From DASXTW01 sp036505215 (lineage in GTDB: Bacteria > Actinomycetota > UBA4738): a stretch of DNA of 37,405 bases. The position numbers and the translations under genes are program-made. The notes beneath the pieces are model-generated. The model saw only the letters and a list, made by a program, of their open reading frames with translations, made no database searches and was not told the origin of the DNA. Below, one piece after another: positions 7,850 to 14,481 of this stretch. The number at the start of each line of letters is the position of its first letter. The stretch's first letter is position 1. The stretch lies in assembly GCA_036505215.1 (NCBI GenBank), contig DASXTW010000055.1, forward strand, positions 1 through 37,405, read 5' to 3'.

Positions 7850-8407
7850 ATGAAGGCGGGAGTCCTTGCTCTGCAGGGCGATTTCCGGGAGCACGCTCAG
7901 ATGCTGGCCGAATGCGGCGCCACGCCCGTCCTGGTTCGCACGCCGGAGGATCTGGCGGGAGTGTCGTGCCTGGCCATCCCCGGCGGAGAATCGACCACCA
8001 TCGGCAAGTTGGCCAGGAACCATCGGCTCGTCGATCCGATCAGAGAGCGGGCCGCGGACGGGATGCCGATCCTTGGCACCTGCGCGGGGATGATCGTACT
8101 GGCGAAGCGGGTGGAAGGAGGCGAGCCGCTCCTGTCGCTCCTGGACGTCACGGTGGAGCGGAACGCGTACGGCCGGCAGGTCGACTCGTTCGAGGCCGAT
8201 GTGGACGTCCGTGGCCTCGGGCCGGTCCGCGCCGTGTTCATCCGCGCTCCACGGGTGGGGGATATGGGGGAGGACGTCGAGGTACTGGCCGAGCACGCCG
8301 GCACGCCCGTGGTGGTACAGCAGGGGAAGATCGTCGCCGCAGCCTTTCACCCGGAGATGGCCGGCGACCCGAGGTTGCACGATCATCTGCTGCGTCTGGC
8401 GGGCTGA
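7850..8407 (+). CDS. pdxT: Pyridoxal 5'-phosphate synthase glutaminase subunit PdxT
   Basis: 185-residue class I glutamine amidotransferase that releases ammonia from glutamine and channels it to PdxS. The triad is complete: Cys78 in GTCAGM, His167 and Glu169 in FHPEM. The oxyanion and substrate motif GGESTTIG lies at 45-52, and the Gly-Asn-like region NAYGRQVDSFE is typical of PdxT. Located 35 bases after pdxS. There is no ribosome site before the ATG, consistent with the -10 sequence found just upstream. Confidence 0.96.
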   Translation: MKAGVLALQGDFREHAQMLAECGATPVLVRTPEDLAGVSCLAIPGGESTTIGKLARNHRLVDPIRERAADGMPILGTCAGMIVLAKRVEGGEPLLSLLDVTVERNAYGRQVDSFEADVDVRGLGPVRAVFIRAPRVGDMGEDVEVLAEHAGTPVVVQQGKIVAAAFHPEMAGDPRLHDHLLRLAG

Positions 8408-8430
8408 CAGGGACTGGGGAAGGGGAGCAC

Positions 8431-9180
8431 ATGTCCGGCCATTCCAAGTGGGCACAGATCAAAAGGAAGAAGGCCGCCACCGACGACAAGCGTGGCCGGA
8501 TGTTCGGCAAGCTGTTGCGGGCGATCGAGGTCGCGGCCAGGGACGGCGGTCCGAGCGTCGAAGGCAACATGACGCTCGCCTCAGCGGTGCAGAAGGCCAG
8601 GGATTACTCGGTGCCCATGGACAACATCGAGCGGGCCATCAAGCGAGGGGCGGGGGAGTCGGGTGGCGCTCGCTACGAGGAGGTCGTCTACGAGGGCTAT
8701 GGCCCCGGGGGCGTGGCGGTCCTCGTGGAGGCCATGACCGACAACCGCAATCGGACGAGCCAGGAGGTCAGGCATGCCTTCACCCGCCTGGGCGGAAGCC
8801 TGGGCGACCCCGGAAGCGTGGGTTGGATGTTCCACCGTAAGGGCTTCATCACGATCGAGAAGGCCTTGGCGCCCGACGAGGACCGGCTGCTCGAACTCAT
8901 CCTGGAGGAGGGGGCGGAAGATCTCCGTGACTCCGGGGAGCAGTGGGAGGTCGTGACGCCGCCCGAAGCACTGGTCTCTGTACGCAAGGCGCTGGAGGGC
9001 GAAGGAGTGAGCATCGTCTCCGCCGAGCTCACCATGCTTCCTCAGACGGGCATCCCCATCGGTCGAGACAAGGCCGAATCGGTACTCCGGCTGGTCGAGG
9101 GGCTCGAGGACCTCGACGACGTCCAAGCCGTCTATTCCAACTTCGACATCCCCGAGGAGATCCTGGCCCAGGCGGGCTGA
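8431..9180 (+). CDS. yebC: YebC/TACO1 family protein
   Basis: 249 residues with the invariant N-terminus MSGHSKWAQIKRKKAATDDK, the MDNIERAIKRG segment and the YEGYGPGG motif. The family has been described both as transcriptional regulators and as ribosome-associated factors that relieve stalling at proline runs. Its place immediately upstream of ruvCAB is conserved in many bacteria. A strong purine-rich ribosome site (GGGGAAGGGGAGC) precedes the ATG, 23 bases after pdxT stops. Confidence 0.95.
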   Translation: MSGHSKWAQIKRKKAATDDKRGRMFGKLLRAIEVAARDGGPSVEGNMTLASAVQKARDYSVPMDNIERAIKRGAGESGGARYEEVVYEGYGPGGVAVLVEAMTDNRNRTSQEVRHAFTRLGGSLGDPGSVGWMFHRKGFITIEKALAPDEDRLLELILEEGAEDLRDSGEQWEVVTPPEALVSVRKALEGEGVSIVSAELTMLPQTGIPIGRDKAESVLRLVEGLEDLDDVQAVYSNFDIPEEILAQAG

Positions 9181-9220
9181 GCCTCCAGCTTCGGGTCTGC
9201 CGCGTCAATCCTGTCGCTGG

Positions 9221-9242
9221 CACGGGCTAAATTACAGCCGTG
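9221..9242 (+). repeat. Stem-loop between yebC and ruvC
   Basis: CACGGGCT and AGCCGTG pair over 7 bp with one bulged G around the A/T-rich loop AAATTAC. There is no T-tract. It may be a weak terminator separating yebC from the ruvC promoter that begins 4 bases later. Confidence 0.35.
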
Positions 9243-9245
9243 TGA

Positions 9246-9274
9246 TTGCAGGTGGCCGGAGGGCGTCGTAGGCT
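9246..9274 (+). promoter_or_regulatory. ruvCAB promoter
   Basis: TTGCAG (9246-9251), a 17-nt spacer and TAGGCT (9269-9274) form a sigma70-type promoter. The predicted start, 9280-9282, lies inside the LexA box and 4-6 nt before the ruvC ATG, so the mRNA would be almost leaderless. Confidence 0.6.
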
Positions 9275-9278
9275 TCAC

Positions 9279-9292
9279 TGAACATATGTTCG
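9279..9292. promoter_or_regulatory. LexA (SOS) box over the ruvC start codon
   Basis: TGAACATATGTTCG matches the Gram-positive LexA consensus CGAACATATGTTCG at 13 of 14 positions and has the core GAAC-N4-GTTC intact. The ruvC ATG (9286-9288) is inside the palindrome and the predicted transcription start is at its left edge. Bound LexA would block initiation. Control of ruv genes by SOS is well established in other bacteria. Confidence 0.8.
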
Positions 9293-9795
9293 AGCGGGTG
9301 ATCCTCGGGGTGGATCCGGGAACGAGTGCGGTCGGTCTGGCATGCGTGACGGGGGACGCGACGCGGGCCAGGCTGACCTGGTCGCGTACGGTTCGGACGC
9401 GCTCCAGCCTGCCGGGCTCGGAGAGGCTGCAGCGAATCTACCGGGCAGTGGGCGAGGCGATCCGGGCGTATCGCCCGGACACCGTCGCCGTGGAGAGACT
9501 CATGTGGGGGAAGAACATCGGCAGCGCCATGGAAGTCGCTCGGGCATCGGGCGCGGTGATGGTGGCGGCAGCGGAGGCCGGAGTTCCGGTGGAGGAGTAC
9601 GCCCCTCTGGAGGTGAAGATGGCCGTGACCGGCGCTGGGAACGCGTCCAAGGAACAGGTGCGGAAAGGCTTGATGCTGCTCCTGGGGCCTGACGCCGTCC
9701 CCGCCGAACCCGACGCGGCCGACGCGGTCGCCGTGGCTCTCTGCCATCTCCGGCAGTCACGGATGCGCCAGCTCGTCCGGGAGGCCACCAGATGA
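9286..9795 (+). CDS. ruvC: Crossover junction endodeoxyribonuclease RuvC
   Basis: 169-residue Holliday junction resolvase with an RNase H fold. The catalytic acidic residues lie in GVDPGTSAVG (Asp near residue 9), AVERLMWGKN (Glu) and the C-terminal PDAADAVAVALCH. It cuts four-way junctions at symmetric sites together with RuvAB. It starts inside a LexA box and its end overlaps ruvA as ATGA, so ruvC-ruvA-ruvB are translationally coupled. There is no Shine-Dalgarno, in keeping with a near-leaderless transcript. Confidence 0.96.
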   Translation: MFERVILGVDPGTSAVGLACVTGDATRARLTWSRTVRTRSSLPGSERLQRIYRAVGEAIRAYRPDTVAVERLMWGKNIGSAMEVARASGAVMVAAAEAGVPVEEYAPLEVKMAVTGAGNASKEQVRKGLMLLLGPDAVPAEPDAADAVAVALCHLRQSRMRQLVREATR

Positions 9796-10361
9796 TCTCC
9801 TTCCTCGAAGGGAAGCTCGCCGCGAAAGGTCCCGGGCGGGTGGTGCTGGCGGTCGGCGGCATCGGATACGAAGTGGCGGTCCCCGCCCACACCCTGGCCA
9901 AGCTCCCGCCGCAGGGAAAGCCGGCCCGGCTGTTCACCCGTCTGCAAGTCAAGGACGACGGGATGGTGCTGTACGGCTTCGTCTCCCAGGACGAACGAAT
10001 CCTGTTCGATCAGCTCATCACTGTCACCGGGGTCGGGCCAAAGGTGGCCATGGCGATCCTGTCATCCATGCCTGCCGACCCTCTGCGCCGGGCCATCGCC
10101 ACGGGAGACGTGGCGGCCCTCACCGCGGTCCCCGGTGTGGGGAAGAAGGTGGCCGGGCGGGTGATCCTGGATCTCAAGGACAAGCTGGGCCTGGCCGGGC
10201 AGGACGCGGTCTCCGGGCCGATCGCCGAGGTTCGCGAGGCTCTGCTGGCCCTGGGCCTGAGCGCTCAGGAGGCGCGGGAGGCCCTGGCGAACCTGGCTCC
10301 GAACGGCGACCGCGCCGTCGAGGAGTTGCTGCGAGAGGCCCTGCGGAGCGTGGGACGATGA
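9792..10361 (+). CDS. ruvA: Holliday junction branch migration protein RuvA
   Basis: 189 residues, tetrameric junction-binding protein. It has the N-terminal OB-like domain (MISFLEGKLAAKGPG), two helix-hairpin-helix motifs (TGVGPKVAMAIL and VPGVGKKVAGRVILDL), and the C-terminal domain that contacts RuvB (residues about 140-189). It overlaps ruvC and ruvB by 4 bases on each side (ATGA), the tightest coupling in the window. Confidence 0.96.
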   Translation: MISFLEGKLAAKGPGRVVLAVGGIGYEVAVPAHTLAKLPPQGKPARLFTRLQVKDDGMVLYGFVSQDERILFDQLITVTGVGPKVAMAILSSMPADPLRRAIATGDVAALTAVPGVGKKVAGRVILDLKDKLGLAGQDAVSGPIAEVREALLALGLSAQEAREALANLAPNGDRAVEELLREALRSVGR

Positions 10362-11404
10362 CGCGAATGACGGAAGAGCGAGACGCGAGCGACCTGCCCC
10401 GGGTGGTCGGCCCGGAGGCGACCCAGGACGAGCAGGAGTTCGACGCCGCGCTCCGGCCGCGCTGGCTCGGAGAGTTCGTCGGACAGCACAAGGTGAAGGA
10501 GCAATTCGGCCTGCTCATCGAGGGAGCTCGGCAGCGAGGAGAGCCGGTCGATCACGTCTTGCTCTCGGGCCCGCCCGGCCTGGGGAAGACCACCCTCGCG
10601 GGGATCGTGGCGAACGAGATCGGCGTGGGGTTCCGGCCCACTTCTGGGCCTGCCCTCGAGCGAGCCGGAGACCTCGCCGCCATCCTCACGAACCTGGAGG
10701 AGGGCGACGTCCTGTTCGTGGACGAGGTGCACCGAATGCCCAGGGCGGTGGAGGAGATCCTGTACCCGGCCCTGGAGGACTTCAAGCTCGACGTGGTGAT
10801 CGGCAAGGGACCCTCCGCCCGGAGCATCCGGCTCGACCTTCCCAGGTTCACCCTGATCGCGGCCACCACGCGGCCGGGCTTGATCACGCTGCCTCTGAGG
10901 GAGCGTTTCGGGTTCTCGCCCCGACTCGATTACTACTCGCCCGAGGATCTGGCGAAGATCGTTCGCCGGTCGGCTGGCATCCTCGGTGTGGAGGTCGACG
11001 CCGAGGGCGCCGGCGAGATCGCCGGGAGGTCCCGGGGGACGCCGCGGATCGCCAACCGGCTCCTCCGGAGGGTCCGGGATTTCGCCCAGGTGAGGGGCGA
11101 CGGCCGGATCACCTTGGACGCTGCCGCCCAGGCCCTGGCGCTGTTCGAGGTGGACGAACGGGGGTTGGACAAGCTCGACGTCTCGATCCTGGAAGCGCTG
11201 GTCCACAAGTTCCAGGGAGGCCCGGTGGGCCTGTCGACACTTGCGGCTGCGGTGGGCGAAGAGACCGACACCGTGGAGGACGTGTATGAGCCGTACCTGA
11301 TGCAGCTCGGCTTCCTCAAGAGGACGTCGCGCGGGCGCGTGGCCACGCAGGCGGCGTACGCCCACCTCGGGCAGGTCTTCGAGGCTTCCACCGGCCTCTT
11401 CTGA
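10358..11404 (+). CDS. ruvB: Holliday junction branch migration ATPase RuvB
   Basis: 348-residue AAA+ motor. Walker A is GPPGLGKTT (71-79), Walker B FVDEVH (120-125), sensor 1 lies in AATTRPG, and the C-terminal winged-helix domain ends with GRVATQAAYAHLG. It drives branch migration on RuvA-bound junctions. The N-terminal segment before LRPRWLGEFVGQ is about 30 residues, normal for the family. The ATG at 10358 overlaps the ruvA stop; an in-frame ATG at 10367 is an alternative. Confidence 0.96.
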   Translation: MTRMTEERDASDLPRVVGPEATQDEQEFDAALRPRWLGEFVGQHKVKEQFGLLIEGARQRGEPVDHVLLSGPPGLGKTTLAGIVANEIGVGFRPTSGPALERAGDLAAILTNLEEGDVLFVDEVHRMPRAVEEILYPALEDFKLDVVIGKGPSARSIRLDLPRFTLIAATTRPGLITLPLRERFGFSPRLDYYSPEDLAKIVRRSAGILGVEVDAEGAGEIAGRSRGTPRIANRLLRRVRDFAQVRGDGRITLDAAAQALALFEVDERGLDKLDVSILEALVHKFQGGPVGLSTLAAAVGEETDTVEDVYEPYLMQLGFLKRTSRGRVATQAAYAHLGQVFEASTGLF

Positions 11405-11431
11405 GGCGGGCTCGTCCTGGCGGCCGGTGGA

Positions 11432-11437
11432 TACAGT
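11432..11437 (+). promoter_or_regulatory. Candidate leaderless promoter -10 of the DUF2905 gene
   Basis: TACAGT stands exactly 6 nt before the GTG start with no ribosome site between them. Confidence 0.4.
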
Positions 11438-11443
11438 GGAGTC

Positions 11444-11662
11444 GTGGACCTGTCGGGCGTGGGGAAGTTCCTGGTCGTGGCCGGCATCGTGCTGGTCGCG
11501 CTGGGCCTGGTGTTCGCCCTGGCTGGCAAGGGAGTGATCCCTCGCCTGCCGGGGGATTTGAGCTTCGGCAAGGGCAACACTCGCGTGTACATCCCGCTCG
11601 GCACGTCGATCGTGCTGTCCGTGGTGCTGACCATCGTGCTGAACCTGATCTTCCGGCGGTAG
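11444..11662 (+). CDS. DUF2905 small membrane protein
   Basis: 72 residues with two transmembrane helices (about 8-28 and 51-70) joined by the family's conserved loop IPRLPGDLSFGKGNTRVYIPLG. The function of DUF2905 proteins is unknown. They are commonly found near ruvB in Gram-positive bacteria and relatives, as here. The GTG start lies 39 bases after ruvB with a -10 hexamer immediately upstream. Confidence 0.9.
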   Translation: MDLSGVGKFLVVAGIVLVALGLVFALAGKGVIPRLPGDLSFGKGNTRVYIPLGTSIVLSVVLTIVLNLIFRR

Positions 11663-11668
11663 AAAGCG

Positions 11669-11697
11669 TTGCGAGTGCTCGCCATCCGCAATAAAAT
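11669..11697 (+). promoter_or_regulatory. Promoter of the yajC-sec operon
   Basis: TTGCGA (11669-11674), a 17-nt spacer and TAAAAT (11692-11697) form the only A/T-rich promoter-like sequence before yajC. Predicted start is about 11703-11707, only some 10 nt before the terminator hairpin. Confidence 0.55.
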
Positions 11698-11713
11698 GAG
11701 TGGTTGAGGTGTG

Positions 11714-11738
11714 CGGCGGCCGCAGGCCGCCGTTTTTT
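11714..11738 (+). terminator. Intrinsic terminator in the yajC leader
   Basis: CGGCGGCC and GGCCGCCG form a perfect 8-bp GC stem around the loop GCA, followed directly by six T residues: a textbook Rho-independent terminator. It lies downstream of the only visible yajC promoter and upstream of the yajC ribosome site, so it may act as an attenuator; it would also stop read-through from ruvB/DUF2905. Confidence 0.85.
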
Positions 11739-11746
11739 GCGCGGGG

Positions 11747-11778
11747 CTCCGACCCCGAAGCCGGGCTTCGGCCCGGAG
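11747..11778 (+). promoter_or_regulatory. Hairpin masking the yajC ribosome-binding site
   Basis: CCGAAGC/GCTTCGG (11755-11761 with 11765-11771) forms a perfect 7-bp hairpin. An outer helix pairs CTCCG (11747-11751) with CGGAG (11774-11778), which includes the first half of the GGAGGAGG ribosome site at 11775-11782. The fold could reduce yajC translation. Confidence 0.5.
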
Positions 11779-11787
11779 GAGGTCATC

Positions 11788-12159
11788 GTGCTCGGTTCGT
11801 TCATTCCCCTGATCGCCCAGGGAGGAAATTCCAGCTCCGGGGGAGGGGCTTCGATCCTCCTGTTCTTCGTGGTCATGGGCGGCATCTTCTACCTCCTGCT
11901 CATCCGACCTCAGCAGCGGCAACGGCGGGCCCAGCGCTCGCTGGTGGAGGGCCTCGACGTGGGGGACGAGGTCATCACGATGAGCGGCATCTTCGGCACC
12001 ATCCGGGCGGTCGACGAGGAGTCCATCACGCTCGAAGTGGCTCCGGGGATCGAGATGAAGTTCCTCAAGGGCGCCGTGGCCCGCAAGCTCGTCTACGGCG
12101 AGGACGAGTCCGAGGACCAGGACGGGGGGGACCACGGGGAGGCCGGCGAGCAGTCGTGA
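11788..12159 (+). CDS. yajC: Preprotein translocase subunit YajC
   Basis: 123 residues. A short N-terminal segment is followed by one transmembrane helix (about 21-39) and the conserved YLLLIRPQQRQRRAQ, then the cytoplasmic domain with GLDVGDEVITMSGIFGTI. YajC is a small partner of SecDF in the Sec translocon. The GTG at 11788 is chosen because GGAGGAGGT ends 4 bases upstream; the in-frame extension to 11704 would run through the terminator hairpin. The stop overlaps the next start as GTGA. Confidence 0.94.
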   Translation: MLGSFIPLIAQGGNSSSGGGASILLFFVVMGGIFYLLLIRPQQRQRRAQRSLVEGLDVGDEVITMSGIFGTIRAVDEESITLEVAPGIEMKFLKGAVARKLVYGEDESEDQDGGDHGEAGEQS

Positions 12160-12878
12160 GCCAGCCAGCACGCCAGCGGGCCCAGCCTGCCCGCGCCGCC
12201 CGGCCCGAGGAAGAGGCCTCCCTCGTCACCCTGGAGGAGATCCAGCAGGAGCCCGCGATCAGCACCTTCATCGCCAGCGCCGACAGGGTGATGGAGGGTC
12301 TGGGCTATACCGAGCACGGCTACCGCCACGCCAATCTGACGTCTCGCATCGCCTTCAACGTCATGTCCAGGCTGGGGAACGAGGGGCGAATGGCTCAGCT
12401 GGCGGCGATCGCCGGGTACCTGCACGACGTGGGAAACATGGTGGCCAGGGAGAACCACGCCCAGATCGGCGCCCTGCTGGTCTACGACGTGTTCAAGGAT
12501 CGCATGCACCACAGGGACCTGGCCCTGGTCATGTCCGCCGTGGGCAACCACGAGGAGGAGGGCGGGGAGGCGGTCAGCCCCGTCTCGGCGGCGGTGATCC
12601 TCGCCGACAAGTCGGACGTGCATCGAAGCAGGGTCCGGAAGGCGGCTCAGATCGATTTCGACATCCACGACCGGGTGAACTACGCCGCCGAACAGTCGTT
12701 TCTGCGGGTAGACTCATCTGCCCGAACGGTAACGCTGGAGCTCACGATCGATACCGAGATCAGCCACGTCATGGAGTACTTCGAGATCTTCCTGCAGCGA
12801 ATGATGATGTGCCGACGCGCCGCTGAGCGGCTGGACTGCCAGTTCAAGCTCACCATCAACGGAGCGACCCTCCTGTAG
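12156..12878 (+). CDS. HD-domain phosphohydrolase inside the sec operon
   Basis: 240 residues. A full set of HD-superfamily metal ligands is visible: His58, His90-Asp91 (YLHDVGN), His101, His132 (NHEEE) and Asp151 (ADKSD), so a metal-dependent phosphohydrolase is expected, possibly acting on a nucleotide. The substrate cannot be read from sequence. A variable 25-residue N-terminus precedes the domain, and a C-terminal region of about 80 residues has no recognised motif. It overlaps yajC by 4 bases and is 16 bases from secD, so it is co-expressed with the translocon genes. I know of no established function for this gene in Sec transport. Confidence 0.85.
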   Translation: MSQPARQRAQPARAARPEEEASLVTLEEIQQEPAISTFIASADRVMEGLGYTEHGYRHANLTSRIAFNVMSRLGNEGRMAQLAAIAGYLHDVGNMVARENHAQIGALLVYDVFKDRMHHRDLALVMSAVGNHEEEGGEAVSPVSAAVILADKSDVHRSRVRKAAQIDFDIHDRVNYAAEQSFLRVDSSARTVTLELTIDTEISHVMEYFEIFLQRMMMCRRAAERLDCQFKLTINGATLL

Positions 12879-12894
12879 GTTAGAGGCGCGTGGC

Positions 12895-14481
12895 GTGAGA
12901 ACCCGTGGACTGGTCGCGTCGCTCGTGGTCGTCGCCCTCCTGGTGGCGGCGAGCGTCGCCGGGTTCCTGACGAATACGCGGCCCCTCTTGGGTCTGGACC
13001 TCGAGGGTGGCCTCTCCGTCGTGCTGCAAGCGCCGCCCCGCACCGACAAGGGCGTGATGGAGAAGGCCCTCGACCGGATCCGGGATCGGGTGGACGCCCT
13101 CGGCGTGGCCGAACCCGACATCAGCCTGGTGGGGGGCAACCTCATCCAGGTGCAGCTTCCCGGCCTGGGGGGCCAGGGGAAGGTGGCCAAGCGGGGTGCC
13201 CAGTACTGCGTGACGTCTTCGACGGGAAAGAGCCTGGGCTGCTTCAAGGATCGGGCTGCCGCTCAGGCCAGGGCCAAGGCTCAGAGCGTCCAGCGGGTCC
13301 TGCAGATCGTCGGGCAGACCGCCCGTCTGGAAGAGCGCCCCGTGGTCTCCCCGAATGGCATCCTCACCCAGTCGGACCCCAACTACTCGAAGACGCCGTT
13401 CACCACGGGTGCCCTCAAGCCGGACGATCCGTATCGTCAGAACGCCAACTTCAAGGAAGAACCCTCGCAGGGCGGGGGGTTGGTCACCTTCGAGGACCGT
13501 AGCAATGACGGATTCTTCACTCCCGGCACCGATTACATCTACAAGCTCGAGGGGATCACCATCACCGGGGCGGACCTGAAGAAGGCCGTCGCCCAGTTCG
13601 TCACGTCCGACCAGACCTCCGGTGGCGAGAGCGGGTGGCAGGTGTCCTTCACGCTGAACGGCCAGGGAGCCAGCAAGTTCGCGGCTGCAACACAGCAGCT
13701 GGTCGGGCGCCAGCTTGCCATCGTCCTGGACAACATCGTGATCTCTGCGCCCACCGTGCAATCCGCCATCACCGGCGGCCAGGGCCAGATCACGGGGAAC
13801 TTCACGGCCGACGAGGCGAAGAACCTCGCGGTCGTGCTGAACTCCGGTGCCCTGCCAGTCGAGCTCGCCAGGCAGGAGGTCAAGACGGTCAGCCCGCTCC
13901 TGGGCAAAGCCTCTCTCCACGAAGGGCTGATCGCCGGTATCGCCGGGCTGATCGCCCTGATGCTCTACCTGGCCTTCTATTACCGGCTGCTCGGCGTGGT
14001 CACGTGGTTCGGCATGGCGATCTGGGCAGTGCTGGCTTTCGGGCTGGTCTCACTGATGGGCAAGACGATCGGCTACGCCCTGACCCTGGCCGGCGTGGCC
14101 GGGATCATCGTGTCCTTGGGTATCACCGCCGACTCCTACATCGTCTTCTACGAGCGCCTCAAGGACGAAGTGCGCCACGGGAAGACCCTCCGCGCGGCGG
14201 TGGGGCCCGCGTTCAAGCGGTCGTGGAAGACGATCGTGGCCGCCGACATCGTGACGATCATCGCGGCGGCGGTGCTGTACCTGGTAGCGGTCGGCTCGGT
14301 GCGCGGGTTCGCGCTCACCCTCGGCCTTTCCACGGCGCTCGACATGTTCGTCGTCTACCTCTTCAAGCGTCCCACTGTCTTCCTCCTCGCCAGGAGCCCG
14401 TGGCTGACCAGCCTTCGGGGCATGGGCCTTCGTAGCGGCGTGGCCGCCGAGCCTCTTCCCGTGGCCGGAGGAAGAACATGA
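12895..14481 (+). CDS. secD: Protein translocase subunit SecD
   Basis: 528 residues of the RND superfamily with six expected transmembrane helices: one N-terminal (about 5-25) and five after residue 340. The signature LGLDLEGG is at 33-40, the large extracytoplasmic domain occupies about 45-340, and the TM4 region carries AGIIVSLGITADSYIVFYERLKDE. SecDF uses the proton gradient to pull proteins across after SecA action. The GTG start follows the HD gene by 16 bases. The end overlaps secF as ATGA. Confidence 0.96.
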   Translation: MRTRGLVASLVVVALLVAASVAGFLTNTRPLLGLDLEGGLSVVLQAPPRTDKGVMEKALDRIRDRVDALGVAEPDISLVGGNLIQVQLPGLGGQGKVAKRGAQYCVTSSTGKSLGCFKDRAAAQARAKAQSVQRVLQIVGQTARLEERPVVSPNGILTQSDPNYSKTPFTTGALKPDDPYRQNANFKEEPSQGGGLVTFEDRSNDGFFTPGTDYIYKLEGITITGADLKKAVAQFVTSDQTSGGESGWQVSFTLNGQGASKFAAATQQLVGRQLAIVLDNIVISAPTVQSAITGGQGQITGNFTADEAKNLAVVLNSGALPVELARQEVKTVSPLLGKASLHEGLIAGIAGLIALMLYLAFYYRLLGVVTWFGMAIWAVLAFGLVSLMGKTIGYALTLAGVAGIIVSLGITADSYIVFYERLKDEVRHGKTLRAAVGPAFKRSWKTIVAADIVTIIAAAVLYLVAVGSVRGFALTLGLSTALDMFVVYLFKRPTVFLLARSPWLTSLRGMGLRSGVAAEPLPVAGGRT

